Part shown: piece after piece, positions 24,646 through 33,564 of the stretch
How positions within the stretch are numbered: position 1 is the first letter of the stretch
Layout: the number at the start of each line of letters is the position of its first letter
From: Dryocola sp036489025
GTDB taxonomy: Bacteria > Pseudomonadota > Gammaproteobacteria > Enterobacterales > Enterobacteriaceae
Assembly: GCA_036489025.1 (NCBI GenBank)
Contig: DASXGN010000013.1
Span: 1-64,000 of the forward strand
Length of the DNA stretch: 64,000 bases
Direction: 5' to 3'
The notes under the pieces: model-generated
Databases searched by the model: none
What the model saw: only the letters and a program-made list of their open reading frames with translations
Told to the model about the DNA's origin: nothing
Made by a program: the position numbers and the translations under genes

Positions 24646-25686
24646 TTACTCCACGGTCTGCTCGGCAAAGAGTTGCACCTGGATTTCGCCGTCTTCCACC
24701 AGCTGACGCACGGTGCCCATAATGTCTTTGCGCACCTGTTCGATACGGCTGACCGGCACCGGGCCAAGGCGTGAAGTGGTGCTTTGCAGCAGCTGCACCT
24801 GACGCTTTGGCATCACGTTGAAGATGGCTGAACGCAGTACCGGCTCGGTGCCCTTGAGCGCTACCGCCCATTCGTCGATAGAGATTTCGTCCATCAGACG
24901 CTGCAGCGTGTTTTCGCTCTGACGGCTGAGGATGAAGAACTCGTACATTTCATCCTGTAGCTCATCCACCACGCCTTCATCGCGCTCGCGCAGCTGATCC
25001 AGCAGCAGCTGCTGGTTTTCCGGAATACGGTTAACAATGTTGGCGGCGTGCTTGATGCCCACCACCTTCGAACCGTGCTCGGACAGCACCGCTACGCCGC
25101 GGTCAACCAGCCTGTCCAGCTCGTCGATCACGTCGCGGTTGATGTCGTCCAGCTTGGCGATGCGATAGACGATTTCATCCTGGCGTTCCTGAGGAAGATT
25201 GCTCAGCACGCTGGCCGCCACGTCCGGCGGCAGGAAGGCTAAGAAAACGGCCTGCAGCTGCAGGTGTTCCTGCTCAATCAGTGCCGCCAGCTGTGGGATA
25301 TCAACCCACTGCAAACGCGCCATGCGGTAACGAATTTCGTCGCCGTAAATGCCGTTGATCACGCTGCGGGCAATTTCTCCCCCCAGCGCCTTTTTCAGAA
25401 TGCTGCGCAGATAGGTGCGCGACGCGCCGTTAATGCCGCTCTGCTCCTGGTAGTCGTGGAAGAAGCTGTTCAGCGCCGAGCGGGCCTGAGTCACTTTCAC
25501 GCCGTGCAGGCGCGCCATGGTTTCACTCACCAGAATGACCTCTTCGCGGGTCAGCTTCTGCATCACCCGCGCGGCGGCGTCTTCGCCGACGCTGAGCAGC
25601 AAGATGGCAGCCTGCTCAATCTTAGAGCGACCGGTATTGGCTACCGTCGCGCCTTTATTAGTCCTGCCTGCTGCTATTTCGCTCAT
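24646..25686 (-). CDS. fliG: FliG: rotor / switch protein
   Basis: The 346-residue protein has the N-terminal FliF-binding region (KIEQAAILLLSVGEDAAARVMQKLTREEVILVSETM), a middle domain and the C-terminal torque domain (MYEFFILSRQSENTLQRLMDEISIDEWAVALKGTEPVLRSAIFNVMPKRQVQLLQ) with conserved charged residues. It transmits motor torque. Its start overlaps fliF by 29 bases. Confidence 0.95.
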   Translation of the reverse strand: MSEIAAGRTNKGATVANTGRSKIEQAAILLLSVGEDAAARVMQKLTREEVILVSETMARLHGVKVTQARSALNSFFHDYQEQSGINGASRTYLRSILKKALGGEIARSVINGIYGDEIRYRMARLQWVDIPQLAALIEQEHLQLQAVFLAFLPPDVAASVLSNLPQERQDEIVYRIAKLDDINRDVIDELDRLVDRGVAVLSEHGSKVVGIKHAANIVNRIPENQQLLLDQLRERDEGVVDELQDEMYEFFILSRQSENTLQRLMDEISIDEWAVALKGTEPVLRSAIFNVMPKRQVQLLQSTTSRLGPVPVSRIEQVRKDIMGTVRQLVEDGEIQVQLFAEQTVE

Positions 25687-27340
25687 TGCTGTTAATCCAC
25701 TGTTTCAATACTTCAGCCACACGCTCGGTTTCGCTCTGGGCGAGAACCTGCAGGAACTCCACTTTGGTCTCAAGGCCGGAACTCTGCGGCGGCAGCTCTT
25801 CTTCAATCATGAAGTTTGGCTTCGGCGCACTGATGGCATTGTTCTCTTCACCCGCAGCCTGCTCATTTTCAAGCAGCGGCAGCTCCGGCTTGTCTTCCAC
25901 TTCGCTATCGACGGTAATCGGGTCACGTCGGCCATAGCGCTGCGCCAGAGGGCGAACGCCAAACAGCAGCGTCAGCAGGGCAAGCAGGCCGATACCGCCA
26001 GTTTGCCCCCATGAGTGAATGGAAGGATCCTGCCACCATTGCATCACCGGGAAGTCCACGCTGTCCGGTTTAGTAAAGGCCATCATATCGAGCGTCAGCG
26101 AGTCGCCGCGCGCTTTGTCGATGCCCGCAGCGTCCTCGACCAGTTTGGTCAGGTTCGCCAGCTGCTCAGGAGTAAACTTCTCCAGCGCCGGTGCAGTCTG
26201 GTTTAACGCTACGGCCACGCGCATTTTTTCCAGCTTGTAGCCCGGATGGCGAATATGGCGAATATCGCGGTCGTAGGCGTATTTACGCTGTTCCTGATTG
26301 CGGCTGGAAAGCGAACGCGGATCCGTTGTTGCCGGAGCCGTATTGGCCGCCGTTGGGTTCGCGGCGGCAGCGGCCTGCTGCGGCTGCTGGTTCACCGGGC
26401 GGTTGCTCAATGAACCCGGGATCCCCATCGCCATTTCGTTGGTGGTGTTTTCCCGGCTGATGTTTTCATCGCTGATGCGCGCGTCTTTGCCCAGGCGCTC
26501 CTGCGTCTCTTCCACGCTGCTCATATCGACCTGCGGCGCGACGCTGATGCGGAAGTTGTTGGCTCCCACCAGCGAGGTCAGCAGTCCGGAGATGTTCTTT
26601 TCCGTGTCGGCTTTCATCCGCTGCACGACATCGTTGGCCTGGCGAATCCCCGCCAGGTTGCTGCTGCCGTTCTGGAAGTTTTCCGACAGCAGGTTGCCGC
26701 TTTGGTCAACCACGCGCACGCTGCCGGCCTTCATGCCCGGCACGCTGCCGGCGACAAGCTGTACGATGGCCCCGACCTGCTGCTCATCAAGCTGTTTACC
26801 GTAGCGCAGCTGCACCATGACGGAGGCGCTGCTTTCGGGCTTATTGCTCATCACAAAGGAGCTGGACTCGCTCAGGCCGAGGTGTACGCGGGCATTTTCT
26901 ACCGGTTCCAGGCCCATGATGCTTTTTGCCAGCTCGCCTTCCAGGCTGCGCTTGTAGCGCACGTTCTGGACAAACTGGCTGCTGCCGAGCATCTCTTCTT
27001 TGTCCATCAGCTCATAGCCTTCCGGCAGCACGGCGGTGATGCCCTTCGCCGCCAGCGCCATGCGCGCGCGGGAAAGCTTGCTGTCCGGGACGAGGATCTG
27101 GCCGTTTTCGGGGTTCACGCGGTAGGCAATGCCTTCGCCGCCCAGCACTTCGACCACCTGGGAAACCGGGATATTTTCTTTTTCACCGTACAGCGCAACG
27201 TAGCCCTGATTGCTGCGCCACAGGGATACGACAATGGCGCCGGTCAGCAAAACTGCCGCGGCGCCGATGAGAAACTTACTGTTGTTTAAGCCCGCGGGTA
27301 ACGCTACGGCAGGCATTCTGGCTTTTATTTTGTTTAACAC
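25658..27340 (-). CDS. fliF: FliF: MS-ring protein
   Basis: The protein is 560 residues from a GTG at 27340, which has TAAGG 8 bases upstream. An upstream TTG at 27361 is possible but overlaps fliE and has no ribosome site. It has an N-terminal transmembrane helix (FLIGAAAVLLTGAIVVSLW), ring-building motifs (YRVNPENGQILVPDSKLSRARMALAAKGI), a second helix (GGIGLLALLTLLFGVRPL) and a C-terminal FliG-binding tail. It forms the base on which the whole motor is built. Confidence 0.95.
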   Translation of the reverse strand: MLNKIKARMPAVALPAGLNNSKFLIGAAAVLLTGAIVVSLWRSNQGYVALYGEKENIPVSQVVEVLGGEGIAYRVNPENGQILVPDSKLSRARMALAAKGITAVLPEGYELMDKEEMLGSSQFVQNVRYKRSLEGELAKSIMGLEPVENARVHLGLSESSSFVMSNKPESSASVMVQLRYGKQLDEQQVGAIVQLVAGSVPGMKAGSVRVVDQSGNLLSENFQNGSSNLAGIRQANDVVQRMKADTEKNISGLLTSLVGANNFRISVAPQVDMSSVEETQERLGKDARISDENISRENTTNEMAMGIPGSLSNRPVNQQPQQAAAAANPTAANTAPATTDPRSLSSRNQEQRKYAYDRDIRHIRHPGYKLEKMRVAVALNQTAPALEKFTPEQLANLTKLVEDAAGIDKARGDSLTLDMMAFTKPDSVDFPVMQWWQDPSIHSWGQTGGIGLLALLTLLFGVRPLAQRYGRRDPITVDSEVEDKPELPLLENEQAAGEENNAISAPKPNFMIEEELPPQSSGLETKVEFLQVLAQSETERVAEVLKQWINSNERNSSRQD

Positions 27341-27350
27341 GGTGAAAACC

Positions 27351-27725
27351 TTAGAGCGCAATATTCATCACTTCATCCAGCGCGGTGGTGAGCTTGTTGC
27401 GCACCTGCATCATCGCCGAGAACGCCACGCTGGCCTTCTGGCTTTCGATCATCGCCCCGGTTAAATCGTCACTTTGGCCGGTGTCGATGGCGGTTTGACG
27501 AGCGCTCGCGGAATGCTGCATCTGGTCAACGTTGTCGATAGCGGTATTCATCACTTTGGCAAACGACACGGGCTGCGCCGGGGCGCTAAACATGCTGGTG
27601 TCTGCCGGAGCAATGGAAAAACCTGGGCTGATAGCCCCGGTTTGTGCGGTGGCGGCGGTTTGCTGCATCCGCGTCAGTATTTCCTGCTGGGATGCAGCGA
27701 TCCCTAATCCTGAAATTTTTTCCAT
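27351..27725 (-). CDS. fliE: FliE: MS ring-rod junction protein
   Basis: The protein is 124 residues from the ATG at 27725, with GAGG 8 bases upstream. The C-terminal motif SFAKVMNTAIDNVDQMQHSASARQTAIDTGQSDDLTGAMIESQKASVAFSAMMQVRNKLTTALDEVMNIAL is the FliE signature. It joins FliF to the rod. It lies 19 bases after lafK and is probably in the same transcript. Confidence 0.95.
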   Translation of the reverse strand: MEKISGLGIAASQQEILTRMQQTAATAQTGAISPGFSIAPADTSMFSAPAQPVSFAKVMNTAIDNVDQMQHSASARQTAIDTGQSDDLTGAMIESQKASVAFSAMMQVRNKLTTALDEVMNIAL

Positions 27726-27744
27726 CGGTTGGTCCTCTCGGGCG

Positions 27745-28791
27745 TCAGGAATAACACTCAATATCAATCCCTTCGTCGCGCATTGAAGCCAGTCGATAAC
27801 GCAATGCCCGAGGGGTGATGCCTAAAAATTCTGCTGTTTTCGATTTATTGCCTTTGTGGCGCTTTAACAAATCGATGATGTACTGGTATTCCGCCATGCG
27901 GCCGTGCAGCTTCACGTTGCGAATCGCCGCGACTGCGCCGCGCACCCCGCCGCTCTGGGCTTCCTGGTAGGCGGGCATGACGTCTACCGGCGGCAGTTCC
28001 GGCAGCGGCGTGTTCTGTACCAGGCCAAAATCGCCGGACGTCACTTCCGCGCCGTTGCAAAGGATCAGCCCGCGCTGAATCACATTTTCCAGCTCGCGCA
28101 CGTTGCCCGGCCAGTCATAGCTCAGCAGCGCGTGGCGGGCCTCGTCACCGAGGTGAATCTTGCCTTTGTGGAAGGCCTGATACTTATTGATGAAACGCAG
28201 CGCCAGCGGGATAACATCCTGCTTGCGCTCGCGCAGCGGCGTGATGTGAATCGGCACGACGGAAATACGGTAGAAGAGATCCTGGCGGAAACGGCCTTCG
28301 GCAATTTCAACCTGCAAATCTTTATTGGTTGAGGCGACTAAACGGATATCCAGCGGGATGCGTTTATGGCTGCCCAGGCGTTCAACTTCCTGCTCCTGCA
28401 ATACGCGCAATAATTTAGCCTGCAGCGTTAACGGCATATCACCAATTTCATCGAGCAGTAATGTTCCGCCGTTGGCCTGTTCAAACTTACCCGGCACGCT
28501 GGTCACGGCGCCGGTAAACGCACCCTTCTCGTAGCCAAATAAAATAGCTTCCAGCATGCTCTCAGGAATAGCGGCGCAGTTCACCCCAACATACGGAGAA
28601 TCTTTGCCGGCGGCGTTTTCATGAATATATTTTGCAACACACTCTTTACCGGTTCCGGTCTCTCCGGTAATCAGCACGGAAACATTAAAGCGCGCAACGC
28701 GGCGGGCCAGCGCAAATACTCCAACGCTGGCAGGTGCTGTGGCTATAAAGCCATTTTCATTACGTACTTCGTGGTCAACAATAATATTCAT
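27745..28791 (-). CDS. lafK: LafK: sigma-54-dependent flagellar activator
   Basis: The 348-residue protein begins almost at once with the AAA+ domain: Walker A G-E-T-G-T-G-K-E (43-50), the sigma-54 contact loop G-A-F-T-G-A (90-95), Walker B LLLDEIGD (111-118) and the arginine-finger region FRQDLFYRISVVPIHITPLRERKQDV. The C-terminus is a Fis-type helix-turn-helix (NKSKTAEFLGITPRALRYRLASM). It drives the early and middle lateral-flagellar promoters such as the one before flgB. It has only about 20 residues before the ATPase, so the N-terminal sensory domain of Vibrio LafK/FlrC-type activators is absent. A GGTGA ribosome site precedes the ATG. Confidence 0.95.
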   Translation of the reverse strand: MNIIVDHEVRNENGFIATAPASVGVFALARRVARFNVSVLITGETGTGKECVAKYIHENAAGKDSPYVGVNCAAIPESMLEAILFGYEKGAFTGAVTSVPGKFEQANGGTLLLDEIGDMPLTLQAKLLRVLQEQEVERLGSHKRIPLDIRLVASTNKDLQVEIAEGRFRQDLFYRISVVPIHITPLRERKQDVIPLALRFINKYQAFHKGKIHLGDEARHALLSYDWPGNVRELENVIQRGLILCNGAEVTSGDFGLVQNTPLPELPPVDVMPAYQEAQSGGVRGAVAAIRNVKLHGRMAEYQYIIDLLKRHKGNKSKTAEFLGITPRALRYRLASMRDEGIDIECYS

Positions 28792-29332
28792 AAGACGTCA
28801 CCAACTTATAATCAAAAACCTGACTGACGAAGACAACAAATGGACACATCGCGTGCCCTATATATTGAAATAGCAAAGATGACAGAAGGAGTTCACATCC
28901 TTAATCAGAGATCTTAAGTTTTAACCGCATCATTATTAAGATATTCAACCGCTCGCTTGTCAGGTATCACGGCATTCAGTGGGGGCAAGTATACTCAGGG
29001 ACTAGGAATTGTCTTGTTTTTAATGGGTATTAAAATATTAATCCTTGAAAAACAACCAGTTAAACTAGTTATTAACCGTTATTAATCACATCTAAATAAT
29101 TGATTAATAAGCTAACCACCCTTGCATCAATGCTGCAAAGGGAGTCTAATTCTTTTCCTGAAAAATGATATGCGATCACGTCGGCATGCTGTTGTACACG
29201 CAACTTCCAGAGCGACCCCTCGAATCCATAGCTTAAACCATTCAGGTAAAAAATTTTTCTCTGGTGAATTCAGTTAATCGCTAAACATTAGCGCTACGCG
29301 TTTATCAGAATGATTTGTTATGCGGAATAATT
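28792..29332. promoter_or_regulatory. Intergenic control region between lafK and fliM
   Basis: This 541-base AT-rich gap separates the two divergent flagellar operons and must hold both promoters. I see a possible sigma-70 promoter toward fliM (TTGTTT at about 29013, 16 bases, TATTAA) and an imperfect dyad CCCTTGCA/TGCAAAGGG (29129-29152). I found no sigma-54 box with correct spacing, which would fit lafK being at the top of the cascade. Confidence 0.4.
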
Positions 29333-30211
29333 ATGCTGCCTGCAACACAACGTATCAGAATCCACCAGCGCGATCGGCTGCCCGATCTGGTGAAGTTCGA
29401 GGTAAATAAACTCGGGCGACCCTGGCATAAGCTGCCAAAATTGATGAATGATTGCTTCGACATTCTGGATGCCAGGTTAAGCATTTATTTCCTGAAGAAG
29501 TTTCGCGTTAATGTTTCGTTAAAAAATATGACATTCGCGATTGATCAGCATTATAAAAATACGCAGGTGTTTTCTACCCATCACGGGAATATTGCCTTCG
29601 ATATTGATCGTATATTGCTGTTAAATATTTTGCATGATTACTACGGCCTGAGTAAAGAAAACAGCCAGATTGCGCCGGACCTGTCTCAGCCCGTAACAAA
29701 AACAGAAGAGCGCCTGAAGAATAAACTCGCCCAGGAACTCACGCTGCTGATTATCAATAAAGATACCTTTGGTGAAGACCTGGAAATTAAGAACGATTAT
29801 TCCACGGTGATTAACCAATGGTCCTGGTGCATTACCTTCGAACTGGAAGGCTATGACCACGGTTGCTTTACCGTGCTGCTCGACCATCTGCATATTGACC
29901 GCATGCTGGCGCGGCTTCGCTCGTCGGATCGTGAAGCAGAGCGAGGCCCAAAACAGCTCAACGGGGCGCAGATTGAACGCATGTTCTACAGCCTGCCGCT
30001 GAAGCTACAGGGGCGCATTGCCAGCCTGAATCTGACGGTGGCACAGCTGAGCAACATTGAAGCCGGGGATATCATCCCGATTTCCCTGAATGACCCGTTA
30101 CCTGTTTATATCGGTAAAGAGCAGATTTTTAACGCCGTGATTGCAGACGATCGCGGCAAGCTGTTTTTAAGCGAGTTTAACGACAAAACCATCGAGAAGA
30201 GTTATGAGTGA
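29333..30211 (+). CDS. fliM: FliM: flagellar switch protein
   Basis: The protein is 292 residues from the ATG at 29333 (CGGA 7 bases upstream). It shows the FliM middle-domain pattern and the C-terminal SpoA part (PLKLQGRIASLNLTVAQLSNIEAGDIIPISLNDPLPVYIGKEQIFNAVIADDRGKLFLSEF). It lacks the usual FliM N-terminal CheY-binding motif (LSQxEIDALL), so this motor may not respond to CheY, as is common for lateral flagella. It starts the fliMNPQR-flhBA operon and overlaps fliN by 8 bases. Confidence 0.88.
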   Translation: MLPATQRIRIHQRDRLPDLVKFEVNKLGRPWHKLPKLMNDCFDILDARLSIYFLKKFRVNVSLKNMTFAIDQHYKNTQVFSTHHGNIAFDIDRILLLNILHDYYGLSKENSQIAPDLSQPVTKTEERLKNKLAQELTLLIINKDTFGEDLEIKNDYSTVINQWSWCITFELEGYDHGCFTVLLDHLHIDRMLARLRSSDREAERGPKQLNGAQIERMFYSLPLKLQGRIASLNLTVAQLSNIEAGDIIPISLNDPLPVYIGKEQIFNAVIADDRGKLFLSEFNDKTIEKSYE

Positions 30212-30605
30212 TTTACATCAGGAGCTGGGCCAGGAGCTGAATCTGGACGATCTCAACCTCAGCGATCTTCCGCGCGAAGAGGTTGTGGAAGGTAATATTC
30301 GCCTGGACTTACAGCCTGAGCCGCCGAAAAATCCGTCGTTCGATCAGCTGCGCAAAATGTCGCTGTTCAGCCGCATTCCCGTCACCCTGACGCTGGAAGT
30401 CGCTTCGATTGAAATCTCGCTGGCCGAGCTGATGTCGGTGAACAACGACTCCGTGGTTGAGCTGGACAAGCTCGCCGGCGAGCCGCTGGATATCAAAGTG
30501 AACGGTATTCTGTTTGGCAAAGCGGAAGTGGTCGTGCTCAATGACAAATACGGCCTGCGTATCATCGAGTTCAACAACAAAGATTTGGGTGAGCTGGCAA
30601 GATGA
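30204..30605 (+). CDS. fliN: FliN: flagellar switch protein
   Basis: The 133-residue protein has the FliN/SpoA domain: SRIPVTLTLEVASIEISLAELMSVNNDSVVELDKLAGEPLDIKVNGILFGKAEVVVLNDKYGLRI. It forms the C-ring with FliM and docks FliH. It overlaps fliP by 4 bases. Confidence 0.96.
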   Translation: MSDLHQELGQELNLDDLNLSDLPREEVVEGNIRLDLQPEPPKNPSFDQLRKMSLFSRIPVTLTLEVASIEISLAELMSVNNDSVVELDKLAGEPLDIKVNGILFGKAEVVVLNDKYGLRIIEFNNKDLGELAR

Positions 30606-31372
30606 GTCGTCTGTTACGCCGCCTGCTGAACAATAAAGGCGGTCTGGGCGCCCTGCTGCTGGCGGGGCTGTGCTTCTCTCCGCTGCTGTTTGCCGCCAAC
30701 GGCGACGTGACCCTGTTCAGCACCGCCAGCAACGGCGCGGGCCAGGACTACAACGTCAAGATTGAAATTCTCATTCTGATGACGCTGCTCGGCCTGCTGC
30801 CGATCATGCTGCTGATGATGACCTGTTTCACCCGCTTTATCATCGTACTGGCCATTCTGCGCCAGGCGCTGGGCCTGCAACAAAGCCCGCCGAACAAAAT
30901 TCTGACCGGGATTGCGCTGGCGCTAACGCTGCTGGTGATGCGCCCGGTGTGGACCACGGTTTATAACGACGCGGTGCTGCCCTTCCAGAACGACCAGATA
31001 ACCATGAAAGAGGCGCTGGTGAAGGCCGAAGTGCCGATCAAAAAATATATGCTCGCCCAGACCAACAACAAAGCGATGTCGCAGATGATGGATATCGCCG
31101 GGGTGAAAGGCGACGCGCGCGAGCAGGATTTAACCGTGGTGACCCCGGCCTACCTGCTCAGCGAGCTGAAAACCGCATTCCAGATCGGCTTTATGATTTA
31201 CATCCCGTTCCTCGTCATCGACCTGATTGTCGCCAGTATTCTGATGGCGATGGGGATGATGATGCTGTCGCCGCTGATTGTCTCGCTGCCGTTTAAGCTG
31301 ATGCTGTTTGTATTATGCGACGGCTGGACGCTGATTGTCGGCACGCTGACCGCCAGCGTGCAGGGCCTGTAG
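30602..31372 (+). CDS. fliP: FliP: export gate membrane protein
   Basis: The 256-residue protein has a signal-like N-terminus ending LLFAANG, then the FliP signature (ILILMTLLGLLPIMLLMMTCFTRFIIVLAILRQALGLQQSPPNKILTGIALALTLLVM) and the C-terminal FQIGFMIYIPFLVIDLIVASILMAMGMMMLSPLIVSLPFKLMLFVLCDGW. It is the core of the export pore. No fliO gene precedes it; fliN runs directly into fliP. Confidence 0.97.
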   Translation: MSRLLRRLLNNKGGLGALLLAGLCFSPLLFAANGDVTLFSTASNGAGQDYNVKIEILILMTLLGLLPIMLLMMTCFTRFIIVLAILRQALGLQQSPPNKILTGIALALTLLVMRPVWTTVYNDAVLPFQNDQITMKEALVKAEVPIKKYMLAQTNNKAMSQMMDIAGVKGDAREQDLTVVTPAYLLSELKTAFQIGFMIYIPFLVIDLIVASILMAMGMMMLSPLIVSLPFKLMLFVLCDGWTLIVGTLTASVQGL

Positions 31373-31374
31373 CC

Positions 31375-31647
31375 ATGATGAATATGGACACCGCCGGCGA
31401 TATTATGGCCACCGGCATTCAGCTGGTGCTGCTGATTTCTGCCGTGGCCATCGTCCCCAGCCTGCTGGTTGGCCTGTGCGTGAGTATTTTCCAGGCCACC
31501 ACGCAGATTAACGAACAAACCCTGAGCTTCCTGCCGCGTCTGGTCGTCACCCTGATGGTGCTGATTTTTGGCGGGAAGTGGATGCTGACTAAGCTGGTGG
31601 ACTTTACCGTCGCGATTTTTCACCAGGCGGCGAGCCTGGTAGGTTAA
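31375..31647 (+). CDS. fliQ: FliQ: export gate membrane protein
   Basis: The protein is 90 residues from the ATG at 31375, just after the fliP stop, with two hydrophobic hairpins (LVLLISAVAIVPSLLVGLCVSIFQATTQINEQTLSFLPRLVVTLMVLIF). This matches FliQ (89 residues). It lies 7 bases before fliR. Confidence 0.95.
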   Translation: MMNMDTAGDIMATGIQLVLLISAVAIVPSLLVGLCVSIFQATTQINEQTLSFLPRLVVTLMVLIFGGKWMLTKLVDFTVAIFHQAASLVG

Positions 31648-31654
31648 GCCGCGC

Positions 31655-32428
31655 ATGGGAATCGATATCAACGATCTGCTGACGCCGCTGATGGCCCTGT
31701 GGCTGCCGTTTATCCGCATCCTCTCATTCCTGCATTTCTGCCCGGTGCTCGATAACAAGGCGTTTTCGCGTAAGCTAAAAATCGCCACCGCGCTGGCGCT
31801 GACCATCCTGATTACGCCGATGCTGCCCAACAACGTTGTCATCACCGAGCTGGTTTCCATGCGCAGCATTATGCTGATCGGCGAGCAAATTCTGTGGGGC
31901 TTTCTGTTTGGCATGACGCTACAGCTGGTGTTCGTGGCGCTGCAAACCGCCGGGCATATTTTGTCGATGAATATGGGCCTCGGGATGGCGATGATGAATG
32001 ACCCGGTCAACGGCTCGTCGACCACGGTTATCTCCCAGATTATTTACGTCTTTTGCGGCCTGCTGTTCTTTATTATGGACGGGCATCTGCTGGTGGTGAC
32101 CATTCTGTTTAAGGGCTTTAGCTACTGGCCTATCGGCCAGGCTATCAATCAGCCAACCCTCTACGAGCTGGCGCAGAGCCTCGGCTGGATCATGGCTTCC
32201 GCCACGCTTATCGCCCTGCCGACCACCTTTGTGATGATGATTGTTCAGGGCGGCTTTGGCCTGCTTAACCGCGTTTCGCCAACGCTCAACCTGTTTTCCC
32301 TCGGCTTCCCGATCAGCATGCTGTTCGGGCTGCTTTGTATCACGATGATCGTCGCACACATTCCCGATCACTATCTCAATCTGACCAACGAGATCCTTGC
32401 CCGGCTCGATGCCATAAGGACGCAGTAA
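31655..32428 (+). CDS. fliR: FliR: export gate membrane protein
   Basis: The 257-residue polytopic protein shows the FliR opening (LWLPFIRILSFLHFCPVL), a GLGMAMMNDP segment and a C-terminal FGLLNRVSPTLNLFSLGFPISMLFGLL motif. It completes the FliPQR pore. The stop shares a base with the flhB start (TAATG). Confidence 0.96.
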   Translation: MGIDINDLLTPLMALWLPFIRILSFLHFCPVLDNKAFSRKLKIATALALTILITPMLPNNVVITELVSMRSIMLIGEQILWGFLFGMTLQLVFVALQTAGHILSMNMGLGMAMMNDPVNGSSTTVISQIIYVFCGLLFFIMDGHLLVVTILFKGFSYWPIGQAINQPTLYELAQSLGWIMASATLIALPTTFVMMIVQGGFGLLNRVSPTLNLFSLGFPISMLFGLLCITMIVAHIPDHYLNLTNEILARLDAIRTQ

Positions 32429-33564
32429 TGTCGGCATCCAGCGGCGATAAAAGTGAAAAACCTACGGCAGGAAAACTGCGTAAGGCCAGACAGAAAGGGG
32501 ATATTCCACGCTCTAAAGATCTCACCATGGCGGTGGGGCTGGTCACGTCATTTATTACCCTGGGCACCTTTTTCCCCTACTACAAGCAGCTGATTAGCGA
32601 GTCGTTTTTATCGGTGGGCACCATGGCCGGCAGGCTGGATGACAGCAGCGCGCTGAGCCAGTTTCTGCTGCTCAACGTGATGGTGATTCTTAAGTTTATC
32701 GCCACCCTGGTGCCGATCCCGGTGGCCTGCATTATCTCGAGCCTGATCCCCGGCGGCTGGATTTTCACCCCGAACAAGCTGCTGCCGGACTTTAAGAAAC
32801 TCAGCCCAATCGCCGGCTTCAAGCGCATGTTTTCCAGCAGCCACTACGTGGACGTTGCCAAGATGCTCGCCAAATGCGGGGTGATTCTGGTGGTGCTGTA
32901 CGTGATGGTGCACGATTCGCTCGACGGCCTGCTGCACTTGCAGCAGCTCTATTTATTACAGGCGATCGCCAACGGGTTTGCCATTTTCCATCACGTTATC
33001 AGCTACTTCATCGCCGTTATCGTGGTGTTTGCCCTGCTCGACGTGCCGCTGAGCAAGTTCATGTTCACCAAAAAGATGAAGATGACCAAGCAGGAAGTGA
33101 AGGAAGAGTACAAAAATAACGACGGTAATCCGCAGGTGAAAGGTCGTATTCGCCAGCTTCAGCGCCAGATGGCAATGGGCCAGGTGAACAACACGGTGCC
33201 GACCGCCGACGTGATTATCACCAACCCAACCCACTTTGCGGTGGCGTTGAAATACGATCCCGATAAGGCCGAAGCGCCCTATATCGTCGCCAAAGGCGTG
33301 GACGACATCGCACTGCTGATTCGTGAAGTGGCGCGTAATCACAATATTGAAGTGGTGGAATTTCCGCCGCTGGCGCGGGCGGTGTATTACACCACGCGCG
33401 TCAATCAGCAAATCCCGGCGCAGCTGTTCCGCGCTATTGCACATGTTCTGACTTATGTGATGCAGGTGAAGTCCTGGCGCGCAGGGCAGGTCGACCAGAA
33501 ACCCCGCCTGAACAGGCAGATTGATATTCCAAAAGAGGTATTGAAAGCCAATGGCGAACAGTAA
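32428..33564 (+). CDS. flhB: FlhB: export substrate-specificity switch
   Basis: The protein is 378 residues from the ATG at 32428 (AAGGA 8 bases upstream). It starts DKSEKPTAGKLRKARQKGDIPRSKDL, has four membrane helices and carries the self-cleavage site N-P-T-H at residues 266-269 (DVIITNPTHFAVAL). Cleavage there switches export from hook to filament proteins. It overlaps flhA by 14 bases. Confidence 0.97.
   Translation: MSASSGDKSEKPTAGKLRKARQKGDIPRSKDLTMAVGLVTSFITLGTFFPYYKQLISESFLSVGTMAGRLDDSSALSQFLLLNVMVILKFIATLVPIPVACIISSLIPGGWIFTPNKLLPDFKKLSPIAGFKRMFSSSHYVDVAKMLAKCGVILVVLYVMVHDSLDGLLHLQQLYLLQAIANGFAIFHHVISYFIAVIVVFALLDVPLSKFMFTKKMKMTKQEVKEEYKNNDGNPQVKGRIRQLQRQMAMGQVNNTVPTADVIITNPTHFAVALKYDPDKAEAPYIVAKGVDDIALLIREVARNHNIEVVEFPPLARAVYYTTRVNQQIPAQLFRAIAHVLTYVMQVKSWRAGQVDQKPRLNRQIDIPKEVLKANGEQ

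Noticed and set aside
29129..29152. CCCTTGCA/TGCAAAGGG dyad as a terminator or operator
   Set aside because: It is imperfect and has no T-run. It is only mentioned in the intergenic entry, without a functional claim.
29180..29215. GGCATGCTGTTGTA as a sigma-54 promoter before fliM
   Set aside because: The spacing between the GG and the -12 element is wrong and the GC is absent.
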